A DNA stretch of 64,000 nt from positions 13,062,774-13,126,773 of the forward strand of contig OY482862.1 of the NCBI GenBank assembly GCA_960531495.1. Reading direction: 5' to 3'. The notes beneath the pieces are model-generated. The model made no database searches, was not told where the DNA came from, and was given only the letters and a program-made list of their open reading frames with translations. Position 1 is the first letter of the stretch. Every line of letters begins with the position of its first letter. Of this stretch, positions 37,559 to 49,860 are shown one piece after another. Source of the DNA: Zeus faber. Taxonomy: Eukaryota; Chordata; Actinopteri; Zeiformes; Zeidae. A program made the translations under genes and the position numbers.

Positions 37559-39412
37559 CCTAAGGGTGTTTAGGGTGTTTCTCAAATAGTGGGGCGCGCC
37601 CCCCTGGGGGGGCTCGGAGCGATGCCACTTCAGTAAAGCAGCGAGCACTGTTAGCATCATACAAGGTGGCGTACCAAATTGCTCAGTGAAAAAAACCCCA
37701 CTCCATAGCAGAGGAGCTGGTACCGCCTGCAGCATTAGACATGGTCTCTGTCATGCTGGATGACGCAAGTGCTGCAAAAATAAAAACTATCCCTCTGTCC
37801 AATGACACTGTCGCCAGACGTATAAATGACATTGCTAACCATCTTAAAGAACAGCTGATAGATCAACTCAAAGACAAACGTTTTGCCTCACAGTTTGATG
37901 AAGCAACTGACAGCAACAAAGACTGTTTGTTTATCCCTTATGTACATGCTGACACGACAAACTCCCCGTGTGAGGATCTACTTTTTTGTAAATATGTCAG
38001 AGATAGAGCCACCGCTGAAGAGCTATTCAAAATGCTGGACTGCTTCCTGACTGAGAACGGGCTAAAGTGGGAGAACTGCATTGGTCTTTGCAGTGATGGT
38101 GCACAGACCATGGTAGGGATGAGAAAAGGACTTGGGGCCGCTCATCAAGAAGGCCTCATCTGTGTTATACACAGAGAAGCACCGGCATCAAGGCACCTTT
38201 TCTCTGAATTAAGGGAGGTTATGACTGACATTGTAGGTGTAGTCAATTTTATAAAGACCAGACCACTAAAAACAAGAGTCTTCTCTGCGATCTGTGAGGA
38301 GATGGGAGCTGAACATCAAGCTGTGCTGTATCACAGTGAAGCAAGACGCCTGCCACCAGGAAAAGTCCTGTCCCGAGTTTTTGAGCTCAAGAGAGCAGAT
38401 AAGAATGTTTTTGGAGCAGGAGCACAAGTATGACCTCGCAGAAAAATGTAGTGATGAGAACTTCCTGGCAAAAGTGGCCTACCTGAGTGACATATTTGGA
38501 AAGCTAAATGAACTAAATCTACAGCTTCAAGGGAAAGATAAACACCTCCCTCAGGTCACAGACAAGATCAGCTCTCTCACTCGAAAGCTTGCGATGTGGG
38601 GCAGGCGACTCGATGAAGGAAATACTGATTCATTCGAGAACCTGCATGAATTTGTTGACACTACTGACCGTGATGCCACCTCAGTGATTCCATATATTGA
38701 GGAGCATATTTCATCACTGATGGGATTCTTTAAAAAGTACTTCCCTTCCCAATATGACTGGGAGAGAGATCCTTTCCATGCACCAGCTCCAACTGGTTCT
38801 GCAGAGGAGGACCAGTTCACTGATATGACGTCTGACTCCACATTGAGACTGAGGTTCACGTCACAGACACTGAGTGTGGAGAGGCAGTATCCACTCTTAG
38901 GGCAGAGGGCCCTGGGCCTTCTTCTTCCTTTTGCAACATCTTATCTTTGTGAGACTGGCTTCTCTGCTGTTGCTGCACTGAAGACCAAGTACAGGTCCCA
39001 GCTAAACATTGAGCAGGAGCTGAGAGTTGCAGTATCATGCTTCAAACCCAATATTTAAACCAATATTTAATTTTATTTTTCAGTATCAAATGGTCAAAAA
39101 ATGTTTACAGTTTAAATAAGGATTCAATTTTTTTTTTTTTTAATTTCAGGGAAATTGATGCACTTTAAGTCTTTTCTGTTACGGACTGAAAAACAATGTT
39201 AATGAAGTTATTCTTTGTCGTAAGTTGATCCATATTTCTTTATTTTTTTGTTTTCTTTAATGTTGATAAGGATACAATGTTATGCGGAGGTGACTTACAA
39301 CAATTTTATAGACAAATGAGACTATTTACAGTCGCGGCAGAGAGTTGTGGTGCGCGCAAAGTGTTTACTTCTTTCGAGGGCGGGCGTAACCGAAAATAAT
39401 TGAGAAGCTCTG
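37559..39412 (+). mobile_element. hAT-superfamily transposon, decayed
   Basis: A hAT transposase relic is flanked by similar inverted ends: GTGTTTCTCAAATAGTGGGG at about 37576-37595, and at the right end the reverse complement of CAGAGCTTCTCAATTATTTT (about 39393-39412). GTTTAGGG (37551-37558) and GTTTAGGC (39413-39420) are a 7/8 match of the size expected for a hAT target duplication. The left terminus does not begin with the expected CAG, so the exact left end is uncertain. Confidence 0.7.
37741..39058 (+). pseudogene. ZBED5/SCAND3-type hAT transposase, frameshifted
   Basis: Two overlapping frames read as one transposase: 37741-38433 (for example QFDEATDSNKDCLFIPYVH; ENCIGLCSDGAQTMVG) and about 38294-39058 (YLSDIFGKLNELNLQLQGK; LLPFATSYLCETGFSAVAAL; the C-terminal hAT dimerisation region). 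The join falls near 38390-38400, where one single-base change in length accounts for the shift. No N-terminal BED zinc finger is seen, and a stop lies upstream in frame near 37690. The CHRE-type catalytic stretch reads VIHREAPASRHL. Many genomes carry domesticated relatives, but the shift and missing BED finger favour a dead copy here. Confidence 0.8.
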
Positions 39413-39420
39413 GTTTAGGC

Positions 39421-40583
39421 TGTTTTCTTGGTGACACATTTCACTCTGCTTGCTTTCAACCTTATCACACCACGTAGCAGGAACTTCCTGAATTTTGTCC
39501 CCGGGATGAATTAAGTGTTATCTTATCTTATGTTGGATTACTGATTGACTTATATAGCCCCAGTTAATTGTTCATTCAGTCACTTCGAACTTTGCACCAT
39601 AAGGTCCCCAATCAAAGACCGCGTACACCCTTACCTTATTGAACACTCTGTATGGCGTGCTGGCGATAAAATCACTTCTATGTTACGTTTCGTTTCCCCA
39701 TTTCAGAGTTCACTCCATTCAGATATGTCACTTGGGCTGCAGGAAAATCTAATCCTTCTCCACTGTGATGTCACAGCAATTCCTGGGTGCGACTCCAGCA
39801 GCTGTAGCCACTGCAGTGACTCCAGAGCCGATGTACCCTTTTGCGGTTGTATAAAATTTGGAATATAGGCTACTTGAAACCGAGGTATCAGACCTTAACA
39901 TCGATCAAAGTGTTTGCTTTTGATATATTTAACACCATAATTCATCAGCCGCGATGTCACTCGCTCCCCAGGTTACGCCGAATTGCTCCAAAGTGGTCTT
40001 GTTCGTTTGCGCTGATTCGTGCGGTTGAAAGAGAACACACGGCTATTTTTATACTTCACGTGTGAGACACTGACTTCAACCCGAAGCGTCGTCCAAATCG
40101 CTCAAATGCGTCGGGCTAAATCAGTTGAACATTAACCCTCGTTTAATCTCTGATCGGACGCCCAGAAACATGGCATCCTTTAATGGCCTCTTCATGGCTG
40201 TGTTCCAGTGCTTCAGCCGGCTAACCCGGCTAAACAAGCTAGCAAGCTAACTTGCTGTGGCTAACCATGTCAACGACGACGGAAACACATGAGCTATAGA
40301 GAAAATACAACATGACTTGTTTGAGTTATTTGTACTGCCGCCGTAAAAACAAAACGCTACCGCATACGCTGCATGCGCGTATGCTACTACAGCGCACTAC
40401 TTAATCCCTCACTCTTATCAACTCTGGGTCGATAGTTCAATACGGTCCTATTATGAGTTACTCTATGGAAACTCTTTTTCTATCCTTTATTATATATCCC
40501 CCTGGGGAACATAGTTCAGTAGTTAAAATCTAGGTTTAAAATGGGTTACGAATAATAATAATAATAACAACAACAACAACAAC

Positions 40584-40615
<32 letters not shown>

Positions 40616-40746
40616 GAGATTCTGACGAATAACCTGGAGTCGGTTCAACAATTAAAACACTTGTTGTAACTTGCAACTTGTAACTTGCAACACCCGTCAC
40701 TCTCGGGTCGCCGATGAAAACATCCCTTTTATAACAGGCGTCATCC
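39421..40746. other. region upstream of CREG2
   Basis: No gene is supported. It holds short inverted and direct repeats (for example GTAACTTGCAACTTGTAACT near 40665-40690) and the compound (AAT)n/(AAC)n array at 40548-40611. Confidence 0.5.
40548..40611 (+). repeat. (AAT)n(AAC)n(AAT)n microsatellite
   Basis: AAT units, then about six AAC units, then AAT units again, 335 bases upstream of the CREG2 start. Confidence 0.95.
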
Positions 40747-40752
40747 TCAACG

Positions 40753-40813
40753 CACCAATCAAAACACACCATTTATCGGCTCGGTCACTCTCGATCCACC
40801 AATCAAAACACAC
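40753..40813 (+). promoter_or_regulatory. CREG2: two CCAAT boxes in the CREG2 promoter
   Basis: The 17-base word CACCAATCAAAACACAC occurs twice, at 40753-40769 and 40797-40813, 44 bases apart, about 195 and 150 bases before the CREG2 ATG. Each contains CCAATCA, the NF-Y core. The duplicated, helically spaced pair upstream of a GC-rich first exon suggests a core promoter. Confidence 0.55.
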
Positions 40814-40946
40814 ATTTTTGATAACGCCCCCATAGTCCATTGCCGCTCCGGCGCGTCCCGGCGTTCACTTGCAGCCAGGGACCCCTGAGCCGGCGGAGCG
40901 GTGGACCGGGGCTTAGCGGACAATAAGGCGAACACCTGCGAGCCCG

Positions 40947-42713
40947 ATGCGGCCCCAGTGCTCCCCCTTGGCGGCGTTGGCCGGTTTCGTATGCCTGTGC
41001 CATAGCTATACCCTGAGGAACTCCGTGTCCTGGGCTGTCTCCTCCAAAGACGTCGCGGCGGAGGAGGAGCTGGACGCGATCTCCGAGGAGGTCGCCCCCG
41101 CTCTCCTGGTGGACAACGCCGGCTTGTGGAAGCAGGCGTACCCGTCCCGGGTGCTCGGGGCCGATGTCGAGAACCCCAAGGAACTGATCAAATCGGACGG
41201 CGGGGACGTGGCGCCCCGTTCGTCCCGGCTCTTCTCGTACCGCGTGAAAGAGGCGAAGCGGCCGGTCAATGCGGTCCCTCCGCCGCATGAAGAGACGGCC
41301 AGGACGGCCAGGTACATCGCCCACTACAGTGACTGGGGACACCTCTCCACCATCTCAACGCAGGAGAAGGTAGTAAACCTCGCAGCTTGATGTTCCATGG
41401 GAGTTAGGATCACTCCTACAAAGACATAAAAAAACAATGGACGTAAAGATGGGAAGATGAGAGATTTGGCTTATTTATATAATATTTAAGAATTACAAAG
41501 TATGTCAAATATGTAATTCAAGGATGTCCAGCTGTTCGCACTCGCAATTCTGAAATACAGTTTCACGCAGTTTTCATACAGCATATATGCACAATAAAGC
41601 AGCTTTAATTTGGAATTGTTGATGCAGGGGTTTCTTATTTGATATTAGTTTATTGTATATTGCTGTTTTCTATTTAAAATGTTTTGTACAGACCACTTTT
41701 CCCATATCTATCTCTATCTATGACAAAACATCTATAGACTAAAAGTGAAAATCTCATATTTTACTTCTGTTAAGATGAGATTTATTTATTTCATCCGTAT
41801 ACAAAGTATGTCAAAAATATTTCATTCAAGGACCGTCGCACGTCCAGCTATTCCTGAAATACTCTCAAGGGGCGAGTGCTGCTTATTCTTACCAAAGTCC
41901 TTGTCGTCACATGCAGAACTTCTGCCATTCCACTGGGCCTTGTCAAGTGTGAACCTGCTTTGATATCATTTTAACCTGTGCGCTCAGATCAAAGGTCTGC
42001 CGTTTGGAAACGTTTTCTCTGTGAGTGATGGACCGCTGGACAACAGCACCGGCGTCATGTACTTCTACGTCACTGCAAGGGACAACACCGTGAAAGACCT
42101 GCAGAGCAACCCCTACACTTCCCTCACATTCTCAGAGGCTCAAGGAGAATTTTGCAGGTACACTTTTTTTTTAATTTATTTTTTTTAATGTAAGCAGGTG
42201 ACAGTCACACCTCTTTCAACATTCAGGGTCCAAAGTTTTATTCGTCACGCGCTCATGCGAGTAAGATGTGCACCGAAATGATTTCACACAGCCTCTAAGA
42301 GCTGTATTATGTTTTAACATTGTGAAATGATTTTTCTGTATTTAAAGACAAATGGTCTATGATCCCGAGGATCCCAGGTGTGCACGACTCACCTTAACAG
42401 GCAAGATGGTGGAGGTCGCCTCAGAGGAACTGGAGTTTGCAAAGGAGGCCATGTTCTCTAGGTGACTCATTTTGCCTACGTCAATAATGCAACGTCATTG
42501 TTACCACGCCCATTTCACATTTCTGTTTCAATGCAATGCTCTTTTACTCCCCCCCCCCCCCCCCCCCCCAGACATCCTGCGATGAAAATGTGGCCAGTGG
42601 GACACAATTGGTTCTTCATGAAACTTGAGTTGATCCAGATCTGGCTACAGGATTGGCTTGGAGGAGTGTCACTCATTCCACTGGACGATTACTTGAAAGC
42701 CACGCCCTTCTGA
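40947..42713 (+). CDS. CREG2: CREG2, cellular repressor of E1A-stimulated genes 2
   Basis: A secreted glycoprotein with an FMN-binding-like split-barrel fold; in mammals it is mainly neural. Coding exons: 40947-41369, 41988-42157, 42348-42461, 42572-42713; phases fit, 282 aa (human 290). The N-terminus MRPQCSPLAALAGFVCLCHS is a short signal-peptide-like segment, followed by the CREG2-type SVSWAVSS and an acidic stretch. The barrel starts near residue 125 (HYSDWGHLSTIS), with GLPFGNVFSVSDGP, the N-glycosylation sequon NST, YTSLTFSEAQGEFC, DPEDPRCARLTLTG and FAKEAMFSRHP. The tail WLGGVSLIPLDDYLKATPF fits CREG2 rather than CREG1. The third intron ends in a 21-base C run used as the pyrimidine tract. 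The closest alternative is CREG1, but the SSVSWAV N-terminal match argues for CREG2. Confidence 0.93.
42550..42569 (+). repeat. poly-C tract at the last CREG2 acceptor
   Basis: About 20 consecutive C precede AG directly (exon starts 42572). Pure C runs this long are unusual as a 3' splice-site pyrimidine tract. Confidence 0.95.
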
Positions 42714-44221
42714 GAAGCATCCCACCCATGAGCTAAGGATTAAAAGAAAATAAAAAAATGGATCAAGGTGGATAAACTGCAAGAACACTGAAGGTGGTTA
42801 GCAGACTGTGTTCTTTTTGATTTATATTCCAGGTACTGCTAGTCTAGCATCTGAAGCACAGAGGCTCACAGAAGGAACATTTGGAGGGCTGGTGGAGTAG
42901 GATGATCGTACGCCTGCTTGATCAAGAATATATATTTTATGTTTTATTTCTTCCTTTCTAAACTGCTATCAGAAAACACTGTTAAGTATTTTAACCACAA
43001 CTACTGTTGATATGGGATGAGCTTCCCAAGACTCTGATTCTGCTAAGAGGATCTAGAGATCTAAACCTCATCTCGTTCATTGTTACAACTTGAATCTATT
43101 TGGTGCATATCGTTTGGAGCCTCCATCATTTGTTCCTTCATTGGCCTTCCGTTACGCTTCTCTCAAAGCTAAATTGCTTGGCTGAACAAGTCTATTGTGT
43201 CTGTAGTGTTAAGTTGTAATCGTACTTCTTATGTTTTCATGCTTTATGAGTGAATACGGGAAACCGACAAAAATGCATGCAAAGTCAACATGCATTATTA
43301 GTTGATGGCTCAGATTGCACACTTGTACACAGTGTGAGAATGTACTGTGTCTGCACCTAAAGGAGAATGTATATTTAAGAGGAAGCACATGTGCATTAAT
43401 GTCATGAGAATTGCAGTGTTTATTATATATTTATTAAATGGCACCATGGTATTACACTGGCTTCCTCCCATCTCAAAAGTATTCCGGGAAGGCTTATTTT
43501 AAGACTGTACGTCGCTCGCAGGTGGGAATGTGTTGTGACCTTTTAGAATGGCCAGCGTTGTACTGTGAGCTCCTCCCCGCCGTGTGTCGTTATCCGGACG
43601 GTTGCCCCCTTTTCTGTGCCCCTGAACAGAGATTTGGGGCACTCATTTCGTGACCTTGTTTCAAAGTGAACATGCATACCAAGCACGGCCGCATCTCGGC
43701 TCAGACAAACGCTGAAGTTAGCTTCCGATTCGTAGCTTCCGATCCAATTTAACGCTGAAGTGAGCAGCCCATTCACAGCGCCCGTTTTCATGGTGCATTA
43801 AAATTCCTCTGGGTTTTTAGACTTATTTTATACGCGCAGGCCACCGAAAACCCACGTCTAGATCTGTACTTATAGTACTCAAACTACTGTTGGCTATTGT
43901 TACTGGGCTATCTATTTCTATTTGTGAAAACAGGAGCAATGTGGATTACTTTCACAAATCAGAAACTGATAGAAATGTAATTTGGGCCTCTTATTATAAT
44001 CTAGTGCAGGTTTGACGGCTATAAGTACAGTAGTTTGACTACTATAAGTATAGGTCTAGATGTGGGTTTTAGGTGGGCTGCGCGTAAAAAAAGAAATTCA
44101 AAAAAATTCAGAGGAAAAGGAATACACCATGAAAACAGGCCCTCCATTAGGAGTCAAGTCCGTACAATAGCATTTCACCAAACATTATTCTAACGTTCTG
44201 CCTCCACATTTCAGATATTGA

Positions 44222-44227
44222 AATAAA
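44222..44227 (+). terminator. CREG2: candidate CREG2 distal polyadenylation signal
   Basis: AATAAA followed by a GT-rich stretch, 1.5 kb past the stop. A proximal AATAAA lies at 42749-42754. The region between has no other gene and may be a long 3'UTR. Confidence 0.4.
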
Positions 44228-44239
44228 TGTTTGTTAGAG

Positions 44240-44751
44240 AACGAGTGCTGGTGTGGTATTTTTGGGAGTCACGGAAGCTCACATGCAATACGCATCCCAT
44301 GTAGGCGGTGGGGTTGTGATGATTGTGGTTTCTGGGACAGGGTAATAATTCAAGAGCGACCATACGAAATTGAATACCAACTGGAAATCATTCGCTGAGG
44401 GATCGATGACGGAAAACTGAACTTGAGTAATAGCGACATTGTTTTAACACAAATGCATATGCCTTTGCTTTTTTTTTTTCTTGATTATTCCATTCATATA
44501 AAACACTCTGAGTTGCATGTCGTGTGAAAGGTGCTCTCCTAATATGTTGCGCTTCAAATCCAGTCGAGACGGGGAACATAAGGAGGAGGCGTTCTTCGAA
44601 AAAAAAAAAAAAAAGGCTCGGGTCGTCGACTCTGTTTGCACGTTGAGGCGTGACCGGCAGGTGGCGCTCTCACACTGCTGTGAGGCCGCCTCGCTGCGGA
44701 AACGCTCGGGCTTGCCGGGCGCTCGTTTTGGGGTAGAAAGCTTCCTCTTAA

Positions 44752-44814
<63 letters not shown>

Positions 44815-45580
44815 GCCGTTTCCACACGAATCACGATCGCACTCCCAACTGAATCCCAAATGACAACGTCGATATGTTTCTCACAGAGAAACAGCAAAAA
44901 CGATTTTGCTTTATTTGCGCCGACCACGAGGGGAGCGCCCCGCCGGCACACGCCGGTGTACAGAACCAAACGCACCCCGCCTCCGAAACAGACCGACTGC
45001 GACGCTTGACGGGTGGTGAACGGTTCGACTCGGTCGAAGATTCGGTTCCTGGCGTGTTATTCGGTAAAAAAAAAAAAAAAAAGACAAAAAGAGCCGTTTC
45101 TGTTTTCCGACTCTTGGTTTATTGGTTCTTTGGTGTATTAAAGGGCTGAGGACTTCCAGTGAACAATGAACGAGCGTCTCAACCGTGCGCTGATCACTGG
45201 GTCGCGGGTGGTATTATTACAAGGATCATTTAAGTCCGTCAAAATGATATATTTAAGTGGAAGAAGCACACTGTGGATCCAAACGTCCTTTAGCCCAGTT
45301 CTCTCAAATTATTATTATTTTATTATTTAATAATTATTCAGTTATTATTATTCTCAATATTTATTTTGGTAGAGATAAACACAAATGATCGACTTCTGTC
45401 AAAATTATATGAATTAAGCCAAATGCCTGGGTCTTTTTAGTCCACAGTTATTATTTCCAGTTCACGAGTGACTCCTGAGTCATTTTGAAAGATTTGTTTC
45501 GCTACGAACGGATCTTTGTTGTTTTTAGAGTTTGTTTGTTAGTTAGTTAGTTAGTTTGTTTGTTTTTTTGCCTACGGCTC
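44240..45580. other. CREG2-LINE interval
   Basis: No gene is supported. It holds the (ATT)n array 44752-44814 and CpG-rich blocks with A runs (44599-44614, 45066-45082) resembling the REV1 upstream texture. A (GTTA)n lies at about 45536-45562. Confidence 0.5.
44752..44814 (+). repeat. (ATT)n microsatellite
   Basis: About 21 perfect ATT units. Confidence 0.97.
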
Positions 45581-45903
45581 CGACCCAACTTTGTTTGGTT
45601 CTGGGACACGTCTTGAGAGAAGGCGAGTGCGCACGCCAGCTGATCTGATGACAAAGGCGGAGGGGATTGGGGAAATACTAAAAAGAAAGACAGGACGGGA
45701 AAGGACAGGAACAATTTGTCACAGGAGAGAGAGAGAGAGAGAGAGAGAAAGAAGGAGAGAGAGGGAGGAAAGAGAAAACCGGAGTGAGGAAGTCAAACAA
45801 TAATCATAACAAGGAGAAGTGAGGCGAGACAGGGGTGAGGAGTACAAGGTAATCAAAGTCCAAGAGGGTCAATCGGGTCTCAAATGATTCGACCCCCCTC
45901 GAG

Positions 45904-46447
45904 TTGACCGAGGCTTTGAAAGTAGGGATGGGAGAAATCCTCCGAGCTAAAATCCTGGCAGATGGCAAATTGCTTGTGTTCCGTAGATCCGCAGCGCAGC
46001 CAAAGGCCAAAGCCATCGAACTAAAGGTGACCGGGGGGCGGGGGGAAAGGAGTGAAAGCGTTTGTCCTCGGGGCGCAAACCTGGAGTGAAAGGAGTGATC
46101 TACTGCATGGAGGTCTCTCCGAAATGATCGATGGGAGATTAAGTCAGACATAGGAGGGGCCGAGGCTTGTGAGGCTGTTCGATTCAAAATATTAAGAGAC
46201 GGAATTGAGCAAGAGACCAAGGCAGTCTTACTATCATTCCGAGAAGAGCTTTTGCCCCGGGAGAGTAACGTTCGGATATTTGGCTTATAAAGTGCAACCG
46301 TCCAGGACACCTCCTCTGAGACGTTATCATGTCAGCGGTTATGGGCGCGTAGCAGCGGCGTGCCGGGGATTGTGGAGAATGCCGAGGCGAACATGCGCTG
46401 GCCAAGCGCGAGGGAGCGGGAGCAAAGCGTGGAAGCCGTGGGGTTAG
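45904..46447 (+). pseudogene. LINE ORF1 (gag-like) remnant
   Basis: The frame at 45904-46089 reads MGEILRAKILADGKLLVFRR and AQPKAKAIELKVTG, typical of I-clade gag RNA-binding domains. Further on, 46262-46400 gives FGYLAYKVQPSRTPPLRRYH then VSGYGRVAAACRGLWRMPRR, a CCHC zinc-knuckle region with key Cys residues lost. Stops and frame changes separate the parts. Confidence 0.7.
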
Positions 46448-46802
46448 GACATGTAGCTGGAAGCCGGCAATGTGGTCGATACGGGCGAGCCCTGAGGGTG
46501 CAGCGGGACAGGGGAATCGGACTCTGAGAGCTCCTGACGATTCGGTGATTGTGGATAAATTGAATTCTTAGCGTTCAAGTGCTTGAAGTGGTGTGGTTAT
46601 GCAAAAAATAATAATAATAATAATAAATAAATAAATCAGATGTGGTTAGGATAGCGGATGAAGCGGCAGGTGTGTTCCTGGAATTTCGCAAGTGGAACCA
46701 GCTAATCTTCATGCCTACTTGTTTTCGAAATAAAGAAGGGAAATAAGCAATGGAATGGAAGAATAGCGGGGTGATGACGGTTCATCTTTGATGTTTTAAC
46801 TA

Positions 46803-49800
46803 TTGCAGTGGAATGCCCGTAGCCTGATTGCCAATGGTCGAGAATTGAAGAGATTTGTGGATGCCTTCAGGGATAAACCTGAGATAAATATGGGTGCCAG
46901 AGGCGGGGTTCAAGCCATGCTTGAGTTGTGTTATACCAGGGCGTGAGTGTTTGCGTACGGGTGGAGAGGATAAAGTAGAGGAGAGGGTTGTGAGCGAAAG
47001 GCATTCAATATGGAAAGGTTGATATCCAGACAGATCTTGAATGTGTTGTGCTGCTGGAGATATGGCGTGCGGGGGGAAAGGTAATCTTTGATTCATTTGT
47101 ACCATCCCTGTCGTCCGTTGCATATGAAAGACTGGATGGCAGGTCGATGAGGTTCCAGTTAGGTAGAGATATTGCGTCGTGTATCGATTGAACTTTTGCA
47201 TCGGCTGAGTTGGCAAGATATGGACGGGAGGGGGGATCAGGAGGATCTGTCGGACGGGTTTACTGTACGATGGGCAGTGATTATGTCCCGGTTCTGAGTT
47301 GGTTTGGTAGAGATTTGAGAGAGGAGTTGGTAGTCATGTCAAGTGGGGTGAATTTCTCGCAGGCTAATTGGGAGAGGTTCCAAGAGCAGTGTGCAATAGC
47401 TATGGGAGAGGTCAATAGTGAGAGTAGGTTGAATGAGTGGAATGGATGATTTTTTCAGTTCAGTCAGAGCGGCAGCTGACTTGTCAGTTCCAGAGAAGAA
47501 AAGGCCTAATGGAAGAGAACGGCGCCATGGTGGAATGAAGCATGTGATAAGGCTGTGCGGGCCCACAATAAGGCCGATAGAAAACCGAGAACTCCAGCTG
47601 AAACTTGGATGTTGTAGAATATAAGAGGCTGAGAGCAGTTGCAAGGAAAACCTGCATTGTATGGCAGGAATAGACAGGGACCTGTCCATGCCTGTGCTAG
47701 CGGAGGAAGGTAGGGCAGCAGTGAGCCGTGGTGAGAAAGCAAATTTGTGTGCAAAAAAAACCTGTCAAGCAAGTGCAAAGTTCAAGTAACATTGGGGAGG
47801 AAAGCTTATTAAAAAAAAAAATCAGATGTTCATGAGAGAAAAACACGTTAAAGTTAAACGTAAACAAAGATAATTGTGTAGTAGACAATGCTTTTTTATT
47901 TTTATTTTTTTACACTATGTATGGATGGAAGCAAGCAATTTGAATAGGAAGGAATACTACCCCCGGAAGAGATGGATATGAAAGATGCAGCGTTAGAGGA
48001 GATTGCTGTCGATGATAAATACGGTGTGGGAAGGTGAACCACTTCCGGCTGAATGGAAACATGCTGTAGCGGTTCGGATATTGAAACCAGGCTAGGCAGC
48101 TGGATCATATCGTCCCTTTGCACTTAGGGCTGTTGTGTGCAAGGTAATGGAAAGAATGGTCACGGGCAGGCCATTTAGTATGCTGGGAAAGAAAGGACAT
48201 CTTTCTCAATTTCAGAGTGGGTTTCGGTTCGGACGATCCACAATGCATTCAGTTTTAATGTTGGACGTGGACGTGAAGGAGGCCCTTAAGAATGAGGAGG
48301 CAGCGGTTAGTGTCTTTCTCGATGTTGAAAAAGCATATGATTCACTGTGGAAAGAAGGGCTTGTGATTCAGTGGTATGATGCAGGTGTACGTGGGAGGAT
48401 GCTAAATTGGATTGAGAGTTTTTGGAGATTTCCTACTATACAAGTCAAAGTGTGAGGGGTGCTCTCTGAGATTGTAGAAATTGACAATGGGCCACCTCAA
48501 GGGAGTGTAATTAGTCCGGTGCTTTTTTAATATTATGATCAATGGTATTTTCAGCGAGCTGGGAGAAGGAATAGGCAAGTCTTTATTTGCAGACGATGGA
48601 GCGATACGGAAGAGTGGCCGAAATGTGAAATTTCTATTTAAGAAACGGCAGGTTGCTCTCGATAACGTTACAGTCTGGGCTGATAAATGGGGTTTTAACA
48701 TTTCTGTCGCAAAATCGAAGTATATGATCTTTGGTTGGAAGAGGAGAATATATAGTCACCGCATGGTATTGTATGATACACAGGTTGAGAGGGTAAGGGA
48801 GTTTACATTTCTAGGAATATGGTTTGATAAAAGGTTGACATGGAAAGACCGTGACGACATGTAAGAAAGTAATCAACAGCCGGCCCATCGACACTGCGAC
48901 GACTCAAATTAGCATTCAATGACTGGATTAAATTCAGTATTTGCATCATCTCTTCCCACAAAATCCTCGTCGGCTGAATGTCGGGAGTTTTCAGGTAAAG
49001 ATGCGAGGGTCAAGAGGGGGCAGTTTTGTAACTTCAGTAAGGGAGGGAGGGTGGAGAACTTCGGGGTTGAAGGAGTAGAAGTGGAGCCCCGTACTTGCTG
49101 GCCAGTAGTACCCCGGTGGTTATGGCCTGAGCCCAATATAGATTTAAGTCTACTGGAAAGACTGAAGAAGGAAGATGCTGGAGATCCAGTATTAGTAGTA
49201 GGTAAACATTTGAAGGGGTCTAGAGACCCTGTCAGAAAGAAGAGTAGGGTTTGGTACGTGCGTTCCTCAAATCCAGATCTACCCGGGAAGAAGATGGTCG
49301 GGTGGGATATCAATGTACTCAGCCCAAACGAACTGCTCTACTGTGGCGCATGGTGGCGGGTAGAGGAAGCGGGTCCCGGAGAAGCAGCTTTGTGCTCCGA
49401 TTCGGCAGCAGCCCGGCGGCTCCGGAGGGAGGCGGTGCCAGCGCTGGACCAAACATTATTCAGGAAATATTGATAGCGGTCTATAGGTCAGGGAGGAGAG
49501 GGTGTGTGGGGGTGGGGTTTTTAAGGGCTCCATCTCACGTCGGAGTTGAGGGCAAGGTAGGGGCAGAAAGGATGGGTAAAGATAGCCTGACAAGGGGAAA
49601 GAGCGGACACTGAGGTTTCATTTGGCGCAGAAGAATGTAAGAGCATGGTCGGGGAGGTTTGACTTCATAGCCAGCGTTGGAGGGAATGGGAGGAAGAGAA
49701 AAGAGGGAAACAACTGTATAATATACTGTACAGCTGTCAGTCAGAGGGAGGGGTCGGGGGGATGGATGAGTCGGGCGGATGATATAAAGTTGACAAGATT

Positions 49801-49860
49801 AAGGCTGGGGCATTGTGGGGTAGAGTGGGTTGGTATGAGTTGTAAAGCATAGGAACGGTC
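46803..49860 (+). pseudogene. LINE ORF2 (endonuclease-RT-RNase H) remnant
   Basis: It opens with LQWNARSLIANGRELKRFVD at 46803, the apurinic-type endonuclease N-terminus. RT follows at 48135-48864: HLSQFQSGFRFGRSTMHSVL, SVFLDVEKAYDSLW, then after frame changes the catalytic-motif segment KSLFADDGAIRKSGR (FADD intact), and LGIWFDKRLTW. RNase H ends as APSHVGVEGKVGAERMGKDS near 49530-49590. The final part TRLRLGHCGVEW is at 49789-49825. Several stops and frameshifts rule out a functional protein. Confidence 0.78.

Noticed and set aside
37741..39058. A domesticated ZBED5-like host gene.
   Set aside because: The frame is broken near 38390, the BED finger is missing and the transposon-like ends remain; kept as a pseudogene unless reads show otherwise.
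44444..44859. Open frames of poly-Asn, poly-Ile or poly-Leu over the ATT array.
   Set aside because: They are translations of a microsatellite with no conserved flanks.
46800..47216. A 138-codon minus-strand open frame.
   Set aside because: It is antisense to the LINE endonuclease region, which is recognisable on the plus strand.
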